A stretch of 64,000 nt of DNA. Source: Marinobacter sp. SS21. Its GTDB lineage: Bacteria > Pseudomonadota > Gammaproteobacteria > Pseudomonadales > Oleiphilaceae. The notes under the pieces are model-generated. The model had not been told where the DNA came from. It did no database searches and was given only the letters and a program-made list of their open reading frames with translations. The translations under genes and the position numbers were made by a program. Below are positions 42,636 through 50,658 of the stretch, one piece after another (position 1 is the stretch's first letter; each line of letters starts with the position of its first letter). The stretch spans positions 186,001 through 250,000 of the forward strand of contig NZ_JAQNDA010000006.1 of the NCBI RefSeq assembly GCF_028369065.1, written 5' to 3'.

Positions 42636-44189
42636 TTGAGTACAACAACAGCGAACCAACGAGACCTGACCGGCATTGTCTGCGGTAGCCGCCATCTCTC
42701 CCACGAGGCATTCCAGCAGGACATCAGGCGCGCCGCCACCGGACTGACACGGCTGGGGGTGGGCGCCGGCGATTGCGTCGCCATCTTCCTGCGCAACGAT
42801 ATCCCGTTCCTGACCGCCTCCCATGCCGCTGCCTATGTGGGCGCCTATGCGGTGCCGGTGAACTGGCACCTGGCCGGGGCGGAGCTGACCTACATTCTGG
42901 ACGATTGTGACGCCCGGGTGCTGGTGATTCACGCCGATCTCTGGCACCAGGTGCGGGACGCCATCCCCGAGGGCGTGCGGGTGCTGGTGGTGGCGACCCA
43001 TGACGATCTCCGCGACGCCTACGGACTGGACCCCCAACGCTGCACCGTCCCCGCCGGCATGGTGGACTGGGCGGACTGGCTCGCCGCCGCCGAGCCCACC
43101 ACGGAGCCGCCGCAACAGGGGCCGTCGTCGATGCTGTATACCTCCGGCACCACCGGCCATCCCAAGGGGGTGCGCCGCAGCCCGCTGACCCCGGAGCAGT
43201 CCCAGGAACTTATGGATTTCCGCTCCCGCGTCTACGGCTGTCGGCCCCACAGCCGCTGTGTGGTGCCCGGACCGCTGTATCACAGCGCCCCCAACGGCTA
43301 CGGCATGCAGGTGTCGAAGATTGGCGATCTGCTGGTGCTCATGCCGCGATTCGAGGCGGAGCAGTTCCTGGCATTGATCGAGGAGTACGCCCTTACCGGG
43401 GCCATCATGGTGCCGATCATGTTCATTCGCCTGCTGAAGCTTGCCGATCCGGTTCGTGCCCGCTACGACCTGTCCAGCCTGGAGTTCATCATCCATGCCG
43501 CGGCGCCGTGCCCAGCCGACGTCAAAAAGCAGATGATCGACTGGTTCGGCCCGGTGATCAACGAGTTCTATGGCTCCACCGAGTCCGGCGCGGTAGTCGC
43601 CTGCAACTCCGGCCAGGCCCTGGCCAAGCCGGGCAGCGTCGGCCAGGTGGTGCCGGAAGCCGAGGTGCGGATTCTCGATGCGCAGGGTCAGCCACTGCCG
43701 CCGGGACAGATCGGTGAAATCTATTCCCGCTTCGAGGTGATGGATTTCACCTACAACCGCAAACCCGAGGCCCGCGCGGAGATCGATATTGATGGCTACA
43801 TCACCTCCGGCGACATGGGCTACCTGGACGAAGACGGCTTCCTGTTCATCGCCGACCGGATCAAAGACATGGTGATCTCCGGTGGCGTCAACATCTATCC
43901 GGCCGAGATCGAGGAGGTACTGCACAAGTACCCCGGCATCAAGGACTGTGCGGTGTTCGGCATCCCCGACCGGGAATTTGGTGAAGCGCTGATGGCGGTG
44001 GTGGAAGCCGACAACGACAGCGATTTCAACCCCGACGGCATTCAGCTCTACCTGCGTCAGCACCTGGCGGGCTTCAAGGTGCCACGACACATCGAGGTGG
44101 GGGTCGATTTGCCGCGGGAGGATTCCGGCAAGATCTTCAAGCGCCGCCTGCGGGACAAGTTCTGGCAGGAGGCCGGACGCAATATCTGA
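42636..44189 (+). CDS. Acyl-CoA synthetase (AMP-forming ligase)
   Basis: The TTG start at 42636 stands behind AGGAG and gives 517 residues; an open frame back to 42408 lies inside the preceding gene and is not coding. Adenylation motifs are MLYTSGTTGHPKGVRR (P-loop), EFYGSTESG, DEDGFLFIADRIKDM and the catalytic Lys in REDSGKIFKRRL. It activates a carboxylic acid with ATP and CoA. It is the last gene of the long plus-strand run, and the natural candidate to activate the imported acid, alongside the CoA-transferase at 28867. Confidence 0.92.
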   Translation: MSTTTANQRDLTGIVCGSRHLSHEAFQQDIRRAATGLTRLGVGAGDCVAIFLRNDIPFLTASHAAAYVGAYAVPVNWHLAGAELTYILDDCDARVLVIHADLWHQVRDAIPEGVRVLVVATHDDLRDAYGLDPQRCTVPAGMVDWADWLAAAEPTTEPPQQGPSSMLYTSGTTGHPKGVRRSPLTPEQSQELMDFRSRVYGCRPHSRCVVPGPLYHSAPNGYGMQVSKIGDLLVLMPRFEAEQFLALIEEYALTGAIMVPIMFIRLLKLADPVRARYDLSSLEFIIHAAAPCPADVKKQMIDWFGPVINEFYGSTESGAVVACNSGQALAKPGSVGQVVPEAEVRILDAQGQPLPPGQIGEIYSRFEVMDFTYNRKPEARAEIDIDGYITSGDMGYLDEDGFLFIADRIKDMVISGGVNIYPAEIEEVLHKYPGIKDCAVFGIPDREFGEALMAVVEADNDSDFNPDGIQLYLRQHLAGFKVPRHIEVGVDLPREDSGKIFKRRLRDKFWQEAGRNI

Positions 44190-44204
44190 TCCGGCCGGGG
44201 GCAC

Positions 44205-44225
44205 TGCCGGCGCTACGCCGGCAGC
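44205..44225. terminator. Bidirectional hairpin between convergent genes
   Basis: A perfect 9-base stem (CTGCCGGCG with CGCCGGCAG) with a 3-base loop fills the 49-base gap between the ligase gene (plus) and the crotonase-family gene (minus). There is no T-run. Confidence 0.55.
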
Positions 44226-44238
44226 CGGTTAGGCCGCG

Positions 44239-45018
44239 CTATTTGCCGGCAAAACGAGGGGGGCGTTTTGCCAGGAAGGCGCTCACCCCCTCCTCGAAGT
44301 CCTGGGTCAGGAAGGCCTTACCCTGGCAGACGGCCTCGAACGCCAGCGAATCCTCAAGGGAGTGGGCTTCGGCGGTGTTCAGCTGTTGCTTGATCAGCCC
44401 CAGCGCGACGCTCGGGCCCCGGGCCAGTGTCTGCGCCAGTTCCCCAGCGGTGCGTGCCAGCTCATCGTCGGCGGTGATCCGGTAAACCAGGCCCAGGTCG
44501 TGAGCCTCGGCGGCGGACAGCGATTCCCCCAACATGGCCAATGCCATGGCCCTGCTGGTCCCCAGCCGACGTGTCAGGAAATGGGACGCGCCGCCATCGA
44601 GCACGGCACCGATCCGTGAAAACGCCAGCCGAAAGGTCGCAGATTCCGCCGCGACCACCATATCCGCGGCCAGCGCCAGGCTGAAACCGGCGCCGGCCGC
44701 CGCTCCGTTCACCGCCGCAATCACCGGCACCGGCAGCTGCCGCAGCAGCGACACGATCACGTTGACACCGGCTTCCAGCTCCTGACCAATGGTCTCGCGC
44801 CGAGCCATGATCCGATCCGGTTGCAGGTCAGCGCCGACACAGAAACCCCGGCCGTTGGCCCGGATCAGCACCGCCCGGGCGCTGGGCGATCGCGCTTCCG
44901 CGGTCAGGGTGTCAATCAGGCCCTGTTTCATCGATTCGCTGAGGGCATTGAGTTTGTCGGGTCGGTTCAGGGTAATCGCCAGTACATCGTCCTTTCGTTC
45001 CAGTCGTAAATCGCTCAT
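44239..45018 (-). CDS. Enoyl-CoA hydratase/isomerase family protein on the opposite strand
   Basis: The ATG at 45018 with GGAG eight bases before it gives 259 residues. Motifs are GRGFCVGADL and GAAAGAGFSLALAADMV. As in the gene at 41795, the two hydratase Glu are missing, but Asp is present in AVLDGGASHFL, so an isomerase of the PaaG type is likely. It is the only minus-strand gene inside the catabolic run and diverges from the thioesterase gene. No copy of the shared promoter was found in its orientation. Confidence 0.86.
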   Translation of the reverse strand: MSDLRLERKDDVLAITLNRPDKLNALSESMKQGLIDTLTAEARSPSARAVLIRANGRGFCVGADLQPDRIMARRETIGQELEAGVNVIVSLLRQLPVPVIAAVNGAAAGAGFSLALAADMVVAAESATFRLAFSRIGAVLDGGASHFLTRRLGTSRAMALAMLGESLSAAEAHDLGLVYRITADDELARTAGELAQTLARGPSVALGLIKQQLNTAEAHSLEDSLAFEAVCQGKAFLTQDFEEGVSAFLAKRPPRFAGK

Positions 45019-45178
45019 GGGCATGGCTCCAGCCGTTATGGATTGCAATCAGTGCCATTAACGGTGTCATCGTCCGGCCGAGGCGACAAATAGCGGATTT
45101 GTTTGGTAGCCATGACAATTTGGTATGGCGGGCGGCGGGAGGGCATGCCGCTGTGAGCTATACCTGCAGGGTATCGGA

Positions 45179-45225
45179 TCTATGCAATATAGATAATGGT
45201 TGCTCGGTTTAACCGCTGCTAGGGT
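45179..45225 (+). promoter_or_regulatory. Shared island promoter, copy C (thioesterase)
   Basis: Perfect inverted repeat ATCTAT-N5-ATAGAT (45178-45194), -35 TGGTTG (45197-45202), 17 bases, TAGGGT (45220-45225), then GAACG. The repeat centre lies 11 bases before the -35, the same as in copies B and D. Confidence 0.7.
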
Positions 45226-45245
45226 GAACGTCTTACTGGTGACGG

Positions 45246-45734
45246 ATGAAAGGGGCGAACACCCTCATGACGCAAAACAATCGTAACCCGGTCGCGAGCC
45301 TGGCGGATCCCGGCTGCACGGTCGAAATGGGCTTTCGGGAAGTGCTGGGATTTGAAGTTGAGGAATGGGCCAAGGACTGGGCGGTGCTGTCCCTGCAGCT
45401 CAATCAGAGCCACCTCAACCGCAACGGCTTTGTCCACGGCGGGGTGATCATGTCGCTGATGGACTCCGCCTGCGGTCTGTGCGGTGTCTATTGCGCGCTC
45501 CCAGGCCATGTGCGCCGCTGCCTGACGGTGTCGATGAACACCCAGTTCATCAGTCCGGCACGTGACGGTTCCCTGCGGGTGGAAGCTCGAATGGTCAGCC
45601 GTGGGCGCCGGATGTTTTTCGCCGAAGCCCGGGTCTTTACCGGCGACGTACTGGTGGCAACTGGCAGCGGTACTCTGCGCTATGTCGGCGAGGGGGGTGA
45701 TGAGCGCGGCACACCCCTCCAGCTGGAATCCTAG
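45246..45734 (+). CDS. PaaI-type hot-dog thioesterase
   Basis: The product has 162 residues from the ATG at 45246; an ATG at 45267 (GGGG upstream) may be the real start. The motif NRNGFVHGGVIMSLMDSACG is the PaaI thioesterase signature (HGG with Asp in the following helix). Such enzymes hydrolyse acyl-CoA to free CoA, often to rescue dead-end intermediates. It has its own copy of the shared island promoter, so it is probably co-regulated with uptake and degradation. Confidence 0.88.
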   Translation: MKGANTLMTQNNRNPVASLADPGCTVEMGFREVLGFEVEEWAKDWAVLSLQLNQSHLNRNGFVHGGVIMSLMDSACGLCGVYCALPGHVRRCLTVSMNTQFISPARDGSLRVEARMVSRGRRMFFAEARVFTGDVLVATGSGTLRYVGEGGDERGTPLQLES

Positions 45735-45853
45735 CCGGCTCACCGCTTCGGGTGCCGTCATTATGTTTATTAATATCAGTACCTTGGGTTTCTGTTGTCG
45801 GGCTGACAATCGTCGTTGTCGGCACCGTTAAGGTATCTAATAAAGGCATTGAA

Positions 45854-45900
45854 TATATAAAATATATATCGTTGTTGTTATCAAATGCCGGTGTTAGGGT
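45854..45900 (+). promoter_or_regulatory. Shared island promoter, copy D (TRAP operon)
   Basis: Inverted repeat TATAT-N5-ATATA (45854-45868), -35 TTGTTG (45872-45877), 17 bases, TAGGGT (45895-45900), then GGAATG. It lies 90 bases before the first TRAP binding protein gene. Confidence 0.7.
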
Positions 45901-45990
45901 GGAATGACGGTGGTTTTCACCGGGGCCCCGAACACGAAAACTCCGCTTCTTGCTGTCTACAAAAACAATCAAGTCGAAGAGGTGAGGACG

Positions 45991-47058
45991 ATGAAGCATC
46001 AACTGAAATCATGGCTGCTGGTGGGCTTGCTGGGACTGGCCGGTGCTGCGCAAGCATCGGCGGAACTGGTCCTGCGTTTTGCCGAAGGCAGCCCCAACCG
46101 GGGTACTCGCGCCCAGGCGGTACAGTACTTTGCCGACGAAGTGGCGCGGCTGTCCGACGGTGCCATGAAGGTCGAAATCCATTGGGGTGGCGCCCTGCTC
46201 AAATTCAGCGGCATCATGGACGGGGTTGCCTCCGGCACCGCCGACATTGGCACCGTGCTGTCCGCCTACAACCCCAGCAAGCTCAGCAGCCTGAGTATTG
46301 GCGATATCCCGCTGGAAACCTCCGACCCCTGGGTGGGCATGCGGGCCATGTACGAGCTGCTCACCACCGAACCGCAACTGCAGTCCTCCCTCGCCGAGCA
46401 GGATCTGGTGTACCTGAGCAACTTCAGCACCTCCGGGGTGCAGTTCGAATGCACCCAGGGTAACGAGATCCGTACCGTCGCTGATATTGCCGGTAAACGC
46501 ATGCGGGCCTCCGCCACCTACGCCAAGGTGCTCGACGACCTCGGTGCCAACATGGTCAACATGACCTACGGCAAGGTCTACCAGGCGCTGGACTCCGGAC
46601 TGGTGGATTGTCTGGCGAGCTACTTCTACACCATGCGGGCCTACAAGACCTACGAAGTGGTGGAATCGGTGACCCGGGTGGACTGGGGGCAGTTGATGGG
46701 CTTTGCCATCGTATTCAACAAGTTCCTTTGGGACGACCTGACCGACGCCCAGCAACAGGTGCTCCAGGAAGCCGGTTCCCGCATGGTCGACCACTTTGCG
46801 CAGCTGCAACTGGAAGAAATCCACCAGGTGGCTGATGCCCTGCCGGCCGGCGATTTCGGCCCGGTCGTCCGAGTCGTCGACATCGCGCCCTCCGAACGGG
46901 AGGCGATCATCGAGGCTTCCCGCAAGTACCGGGACCTCTGGATTGAACAGGCCAACGCCCAGGGGCTGGATGGTCAGCAGATCTGGCAGCACTACGCCAG
47001 CCTGCTGGAGAAATACCAGGCCCTGCGAGCCGAGTCCGGCTATCCCTGGGACAGCTGA
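45991..47058 (+). CDS. TRAP transporter solute-binding protein 1 (DctP family)
   Basis: The ATG at 45991 gives 355 residues with a signal peptide (WLLVGLLGLAGAAQASA). The mature part has the DctP pattern: LRFAEGSPNRGTRAQAVQYF, VASGTADIGTVLSAY, and the substrate-binding Arg region IAGKRMRASATYAKVLDD. It catches the substrate in the periplasm and hands it to the DctQ-DctM pair. The upper N-terminal extension read by frame alone (from 45904) overlaps the promoter and is not coding. It is followed by a close paralogue. Confidence 0.9.
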   Translation: MKHQLKSWLLVGLLGLAGAAQASAELVLRFAEGSPNRGTRAQAVQYFADEVARLSDGAMKVEIHWGGALLKFSGIMDGVASGTADIGTVLSAYNPSKLSSLSIGDIPLETSDPWVGMRAMYELLTTEPQLQSSLAEQDLVYLSNFSTSGVQFECTQGNEIRTVADIAGKRMRASATYAKVLDDLGANMVNMTYGKVYQALDSGLVDCLASYFYTMRAYKTYEVVESVTRVDWGQLMGFAIVFNKFLWDDLTDAQQQVLQEAGSRMVDHFAQLQLEEIHQVADALPAGDFGPVVRVVDIAPSEREAIIEASRKYRDLWIEQANAQGLDGQQIWQHYASLLEKYQALRAESGYPWDS

Positions 47059-47192
47059 TCCCGCGCCTACACCGATGAAGAATTCCCGCGCTGAAGCCCG
47101 GGAGTCAACCGCGCCCCATCTCGTCCAACGCCGTCGCTTGCCCTGCCGGTCGGGTCGGGGCAGATCACAAGCTCTTTAGGGAGACAACAACA

Positions 47193-48266
47193 ATGATGCC
47201 CAAAAAATCACTACGAACCGCACTGCTTGCCGCCAGCCTGGGCTTGGCCAGCGCCGGCCACGCCGTGGCTGGTCTCACCCTGCGATATGCCGAAGGCACC
47301 CCCAACCGGGGCACCCGGGCGGACGCGGTGCAACATTTTGCCGAGTTGGTGGAACAGAAATCCGGCGGTGAACTGAAACTGGATATTCACTGGGGGGGCG
47401 CGCTGCTCAAGTACAGCGCCATCATGGACGGGGTGGCCTCCGGCACCGCCGATATGGGCGCCGTGCTGGCGGCCTATCAACCGCAGGAACTCAAGGGCCT
47501 GAGCATCGGCGATCTGCCGCTGGCTCATTCCGATCCCTGGGTGGGGCTGCATGCCATGTACGACCTGATGACCGGGAACGAACAGATACGGGCGTCGATG
47601 GCGGCCCAGGATTTGGTCTATCTCGGCAACTTCACCACCACCGGCGTCCAGTTCGAATGTACCGCGGGCAATGAGATCCGTTCGGTAGCGGATATCGCCG
47701 GTAAGCGCATCCGGGCCTCGGTGACCTACGCCAAGGTGCTCGATGACCTGGGGGCCAACCTGGTCAATATGACCTACGGCGATATCTACCAGGCGCTGGA
47801 CACCGGCCTGGCGGACTGCAACAGCGGCTATTTCTACGCCATGCGGGCGTTCAAGACCCCGGAAGTCACGGCGTCGGTGACCCAGGTGGACTGGGGCCAG
47901 ATCATGGGCTTCGCCATGGTGATGAACCGCTATATGTGGGAAGACCTGAGCAATGAGCAGCAACGGGTGCTGCTGGATTCGGCCGAAGAGATGATCGACC
48001 AGTACGCCCGCAGGTTGATCGAGGAGTCCGAAGGGGTCCGGGCGGCCCTGCCCACCGGCGAATTGGGCAATAAGGTGGAGATCATCCGGATGGCTCCGGA
48101 GGAGCGTCAACGGCTGATTGACGCCTCCGGGCAATACATTCAGCAGTGGATCCGCGAGATGGATGCGGCCGGTTTCGACGGTCAGGGCATCTGGAACGAA
48201 TACACCGAGCTGCTGGCGAAGTACGAGCAGGAGCGTGAAGCGCGAGGCTACCCATGGCAACGATAG
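47193..48266 (+). CDS. TRAP transporter solute-binding protein 2, paralogue of the first
   Basis: The 357-residue protein has a signal peptide (TALLAASLGLASAGHAVA) and aligns without large gaps to the protein encoded just before: shared LDDLGAN and NMTYG, IHWGGALLK, SDPWVG, TYAKVLDDLGAN, VDWGQ and MGFA. By eye most positions of the mature parts agree, so this is a tandem duplication. The differences (for example in the 222-245 region) may change the ligand preference. It overlaps dctQ by 13 bases, so this copy is the one directly coupled to the membrane subunits. Confidence 0.9.
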   Translation: MMPKKSLRTALLAASLGLASAGHAVAGLTLRYAEGTPNRGTRADAVQHFAELVEQKSGGELKLDIHWGGALLKYSAIMDGVASGTADMGAVLAAYQPQELKGLSIGDLPLAHSDPWVGLHAMYDLMTGNEQIRASMAAQDLVYLGNFTTTGVQFECTAGNEIRSVADIAGKRIRASVTYAKVLDDLGANLVNMTYGDIYQALDTGLADCNSGYFYAMRAFKTPEVTASVTQVDWGQIMGFAMVMNRYMWEDLSNEQQRVLLDSAEEMIDQYARRLIEESEGVRAALPTGELGNKVEIIRMAPEERQRLIDASGQYIQQWIREMDAAGFDGQGIWNEYTELLAKYEQEREARGYPWQR

Positions 48267-48841
48267 AGGCCTATCACGGTATCAGGGGTGAGGCGGGCAG
48301 CTGGCGGGTGCTGGGTTGTGCCCGCGGCTTCCTCGCCCGTGTCGAGACGTGGCTGCTCAACCTGGCGGTGCTGTGCATCCTCGGGTTGGGCTGCATCATC
48401 ACCGCGAGCGTGGTGTTGCGCTGGGTGGCCACCTCCGGGGTGTCCGACGAAGTGGTCATCGTCGGCGAACTGATGATCGGCGCACTGATTCTGCCGCTGG
48501 CCTTTGTCGCGGCGGATCGGGGCTTCATCGCCGTCGAGGTGCTGACCAACCGGTTCGGCCCCCGGGCACAGCACTGGCTCAACGTGCTCGCCGCCCTGGT
48601 GGGGCTGGTGGCGGTGGCGCCTATCGCTTACGCCGCCGGTCTCTCCATGGTGGACGCCATCAAGAGCGGGGCCTACTTCTTCGGCCTGCTGGAGTTGCCG
48701 AAATGGCCGGGGCTGGTGCTGTTCTTCGTGGGCTACGCCGCCTTCTTTATTCGCCTGATCGATCTGGCCGTGTATGAAGTGTTGGCCAGCCTGGGCGTGA
48801 TTAATGTACCGCCACATCAACCCGGGTTGATGGAGGAGTAG
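48254..48841 (+). CDS. dctQ: TRAP transporter small membrane subunit (DctQ family)
   Basis: The 195-residue protein has four predicted membrane helices (about 35-57, 70-93, 112-133, 155-178), with EVVIVGELMIGALILPLAF and ADRGFIAVEVL typical of DctQ. It bridges the binding protein and the transport subunit. The start overlaps the end of the second binding protein gene, and dctM follows after 5 bases. Confidence 0.9.
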   Translation: MATIEAYHGIRGEAGSWRVLGCARGFLARVETWLLNLAVLCILGLGCIITASVVLRWVATSGVSDEVVIVGELMIGALILPLAFVAADRGFIAVEVLTNRFGPRAQHWLNVLAALVGLVAVAPIAYAAGLSMVDAIKSGAYFFGLLELPKWPGLVLFFVGYAAFFIRLIDLAVYEVLASLGVINVPPHQPGLMEE

Positions 48842-48846
48842 TCAAG

Positions 48847-50193
48847 ATGGAAGCCTCTGTAGTTGGTGTTTACGGCTTCAGTGCCGCCCTGGCACTGCTG
48901 GCGATGCGAGTGCCGATCGGCTATGTGCTGGTCAGCGTGGCCTCGGTATGCTCGCTGATCGCCTATGCCTGGCGGCCAGGCAGCGAGTTCAATCTGGAGC
49001 GCGGGCTGCGACCGGCCATCGGCTTGATCGAGTCCAATGCCTACGACTTTATCCACTCCTACCCGTTGAGCATGATCCCGCTGTTCATCGCCGCGGGACA
49101 CATCGCCTACCACGCCCGCATCACCACCGATATCTACGAGGCCATGCGGGTCTGGTTGGCAAAGCTGCCCGGCGGTCTGGCCATCGCCTCGTTGTTCGGT
49201 TGCGGCGGTTTCGCCGCCATCACCGGCTCCAGCATGGCCTGCGCTTCCTCCATGGGGCGCATTTGTGTGCCGGAAATGCTGCGCTTCGGCTACAGCAAGC
49301 AGTTGGCCACCTCCACCGTGGCCATGGGGGGAACCCTGGGGGCGCTGATTCCCCCCAGCGTGCTGTTCATCATCTACGGCATGTTCACCGAGCAATCGGT
49401 CAACAAGCTGTTCCTGGCGGGCATTCTACCCGGACTGCTGAGTATTGCCGGCTTCATCCTGGTGGTGGTGATCTGGTCGCTGCTGAAACCAGCGGACGCG
49501 CCGGTGCCCAAGGAGTTGTCGTTCAGCACCCGGGAGCGGGGCAAGGCGGCGCTCAGGGCGTGGCCGGCGCTGGCGTTGATGATCATCATCATCGGCGGCA
49601 TCTACGGTGGCATCTTCACCGCCACCGAGGCGGCGGCGGTCAGTCTGGCCTTTGCCCTGGCGTTTGGCGCGTTGTCCCGCCGCCTGAGCTGGGAGAACTT
49701 TGTCAGCTCCATGCGGGAGACCGCCTACCAGTCGGCGGCGCTGTTCTTCATCGCCGTGGGCGCCAAGATCTTCGTGTCGTTCGTGTCGCTGACCGGGGTG
49801 ACCGGAGTGCTGGTGGAGGCGGTGGCGGCTTCGGGCTTCTCGGACTGGATGATCCTGCTGTGCGTGGTGCTGTTGTACATCGTGCTGGGCATGTTCCTCG
49901 ATCCCCTCGGCACCATGCTGCTGACCCTGCCGTTCGTGATCCCGCTGATCGAGAACATGGGGCTGGATCTGATCTGGTTCGGCGTCATTGTCATCAAGCT
50001 GCTGGAGATCGGCCTGATCACGCCACCGGTAGGGCTCAATGTGTTTGTCATCAACAGTGTGGTGGGCAAAGAGATCCAGGTGCATACCATTTTCTTCGGG
50101 GTGATGAAGTTTATGGTGGTGGATCTGTTCGTTCTGCTGCTGTTGTTGAGCTTCCCGATCATCTCGCTGTTCCTGCCGATGACCATGTCCTGA
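48847..50193 (+). CDS. dctM: TRAP transporter large membrane subunit (DctM family)
   Basis: The 448-residue protein has about twelve hydrophobic segments. Family phrases are SNAYDFIHSYPLSMIPLFIAAGH-like entry region, GCGGFAAITGSSMACASSMG, MGGTLGALIPPSVLFIIYGM, FTATEAAAVSLAFA and LITPPVGLNVFVI. It is the sodium-coupled transport subunit of the TRAP complex in the inner membrane. It ends the four-gene transporter operon driven from copy D of the shared promoter. Confidence 0.93.
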   Translation: MEASVVGVYGFSAALALLAMRVPIGYVLVSVASVCSLIAYAWRPGSEFNLERGLRPAIGLIESNAYDFIHSYPLSMIPLFIAAGHIAYHARITTDIYEAMRVWLAKLPGGLAIASLFGCGGFAAITGSSMACASSMGRICVPEMLRFGYSKQLATSTVAMGGTLGALIPPSVLFIIYGMFTEQSVNKLFLAGILPGLLSIAGFILVVVIWSLLKPADAPVPKELSFSTRERGKAALRAWPALALMIIIIGGIYGGIFTATEAAAVSLAFALAFGALSRRLSWENFVSSMRETAYQSAALFFIAVGAKIFVSFVSLTGVTGVLVEAVAASGFSDWMILLCVVLLYIVLGMFLDPLGTMLLTLPFVIPLIENMGLDLIWFGVIVIKLLEIGLITPPVGLNVFVINSVVGKEIQVHTIFFGVMKFMVVDLFVLLLLLSFPIISLFLPMTMS

Positions 50194-50386
50194 GTTAATC
50201 AGAGGCTCCTTAAGCCGTGCGTATTCGGTCGATGTAACCCAGTACGTACGGCGGGTTCTGGAAACCGATTGGTGTGCGCCGGCGATGAGCTTTGTGCAAA
50301 TCCCCTGCAATGTATTTGCCGAACGTATTTAGGTGGATTTATTGAGGGTCTATTTGATCTGGGTTGTTGCTGTTCGCATTTGGTTT

Positions 50387-50466
50387 TTGTTGTTTGATTT
50401 AGTTGTTGTTTGATTTAGTTGTTGTTTGATTTAGTTGTTGTTTGATTTGGTTGTTGTGCGATTTAA
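50387..50466. repeat. Five tandem copies of a 16-base unit in a long AT-rich gap
   Basis: TTGTTGTTTGATTTAG is present three times without change (50387-50434), then once with one change and once more degraded. The whole gap 50194-50658 (465 bases) is AT-rich, unlike the genes around it, and holds no convincing reading frame. It ends in an intrinsic terminator and AT-rich sequence before the next gene. A small RNA is possible but not shown. Confidence 0.9.
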
Positions 50467-50583
50467 ATGGAGCGATCAATTTTATGTATCCATTGTATGT
50501 TGCAAAGGTATTTGTCCCGTTATTTGAAATAGTAAATAGTGTCAGTGTTGTTTTTGTCAGTGCTTTGTTCATTGTTGTGTATT

Positions 50584-50614
50584 AGGGGTTTCTTCTCCAG
50601 GAGCCCCTTTTTTT
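50584..50614 (+). terminator. Intrinsic terminator 390 bases behind dctM
   Basis: A 9-pair stem (AGGGGTTTC with GGAGCCCCT, two G-T pairs, 7-base loop) is followed by seven T. This is the best rho-independent terminator in the window. It could end the TRAP operon transcript or a small RNA starting in the gap. Confidence 0.75.
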
Positions 50615-50658
50615 ATGAAAAATAAAATTCACTTATTTATTTTCCGCGGTAAAACACC

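Noticed and set aside
42606..44204. Open minus-strand frame of 532 codons
   Set aside because: It is antisense to the acyl-CoA synthetase gene, which has all adenylation motifs. No recognisable domain or ribosome site was found.
26399..45900. Reading the shared promoter as sigma-54 type
   Set aside because: There is no TGGCAC-N5-TTGCA pair and no enhancer-binding activator gene nearby. The exact 17-base spacing fits a sigma-70 type promoter.
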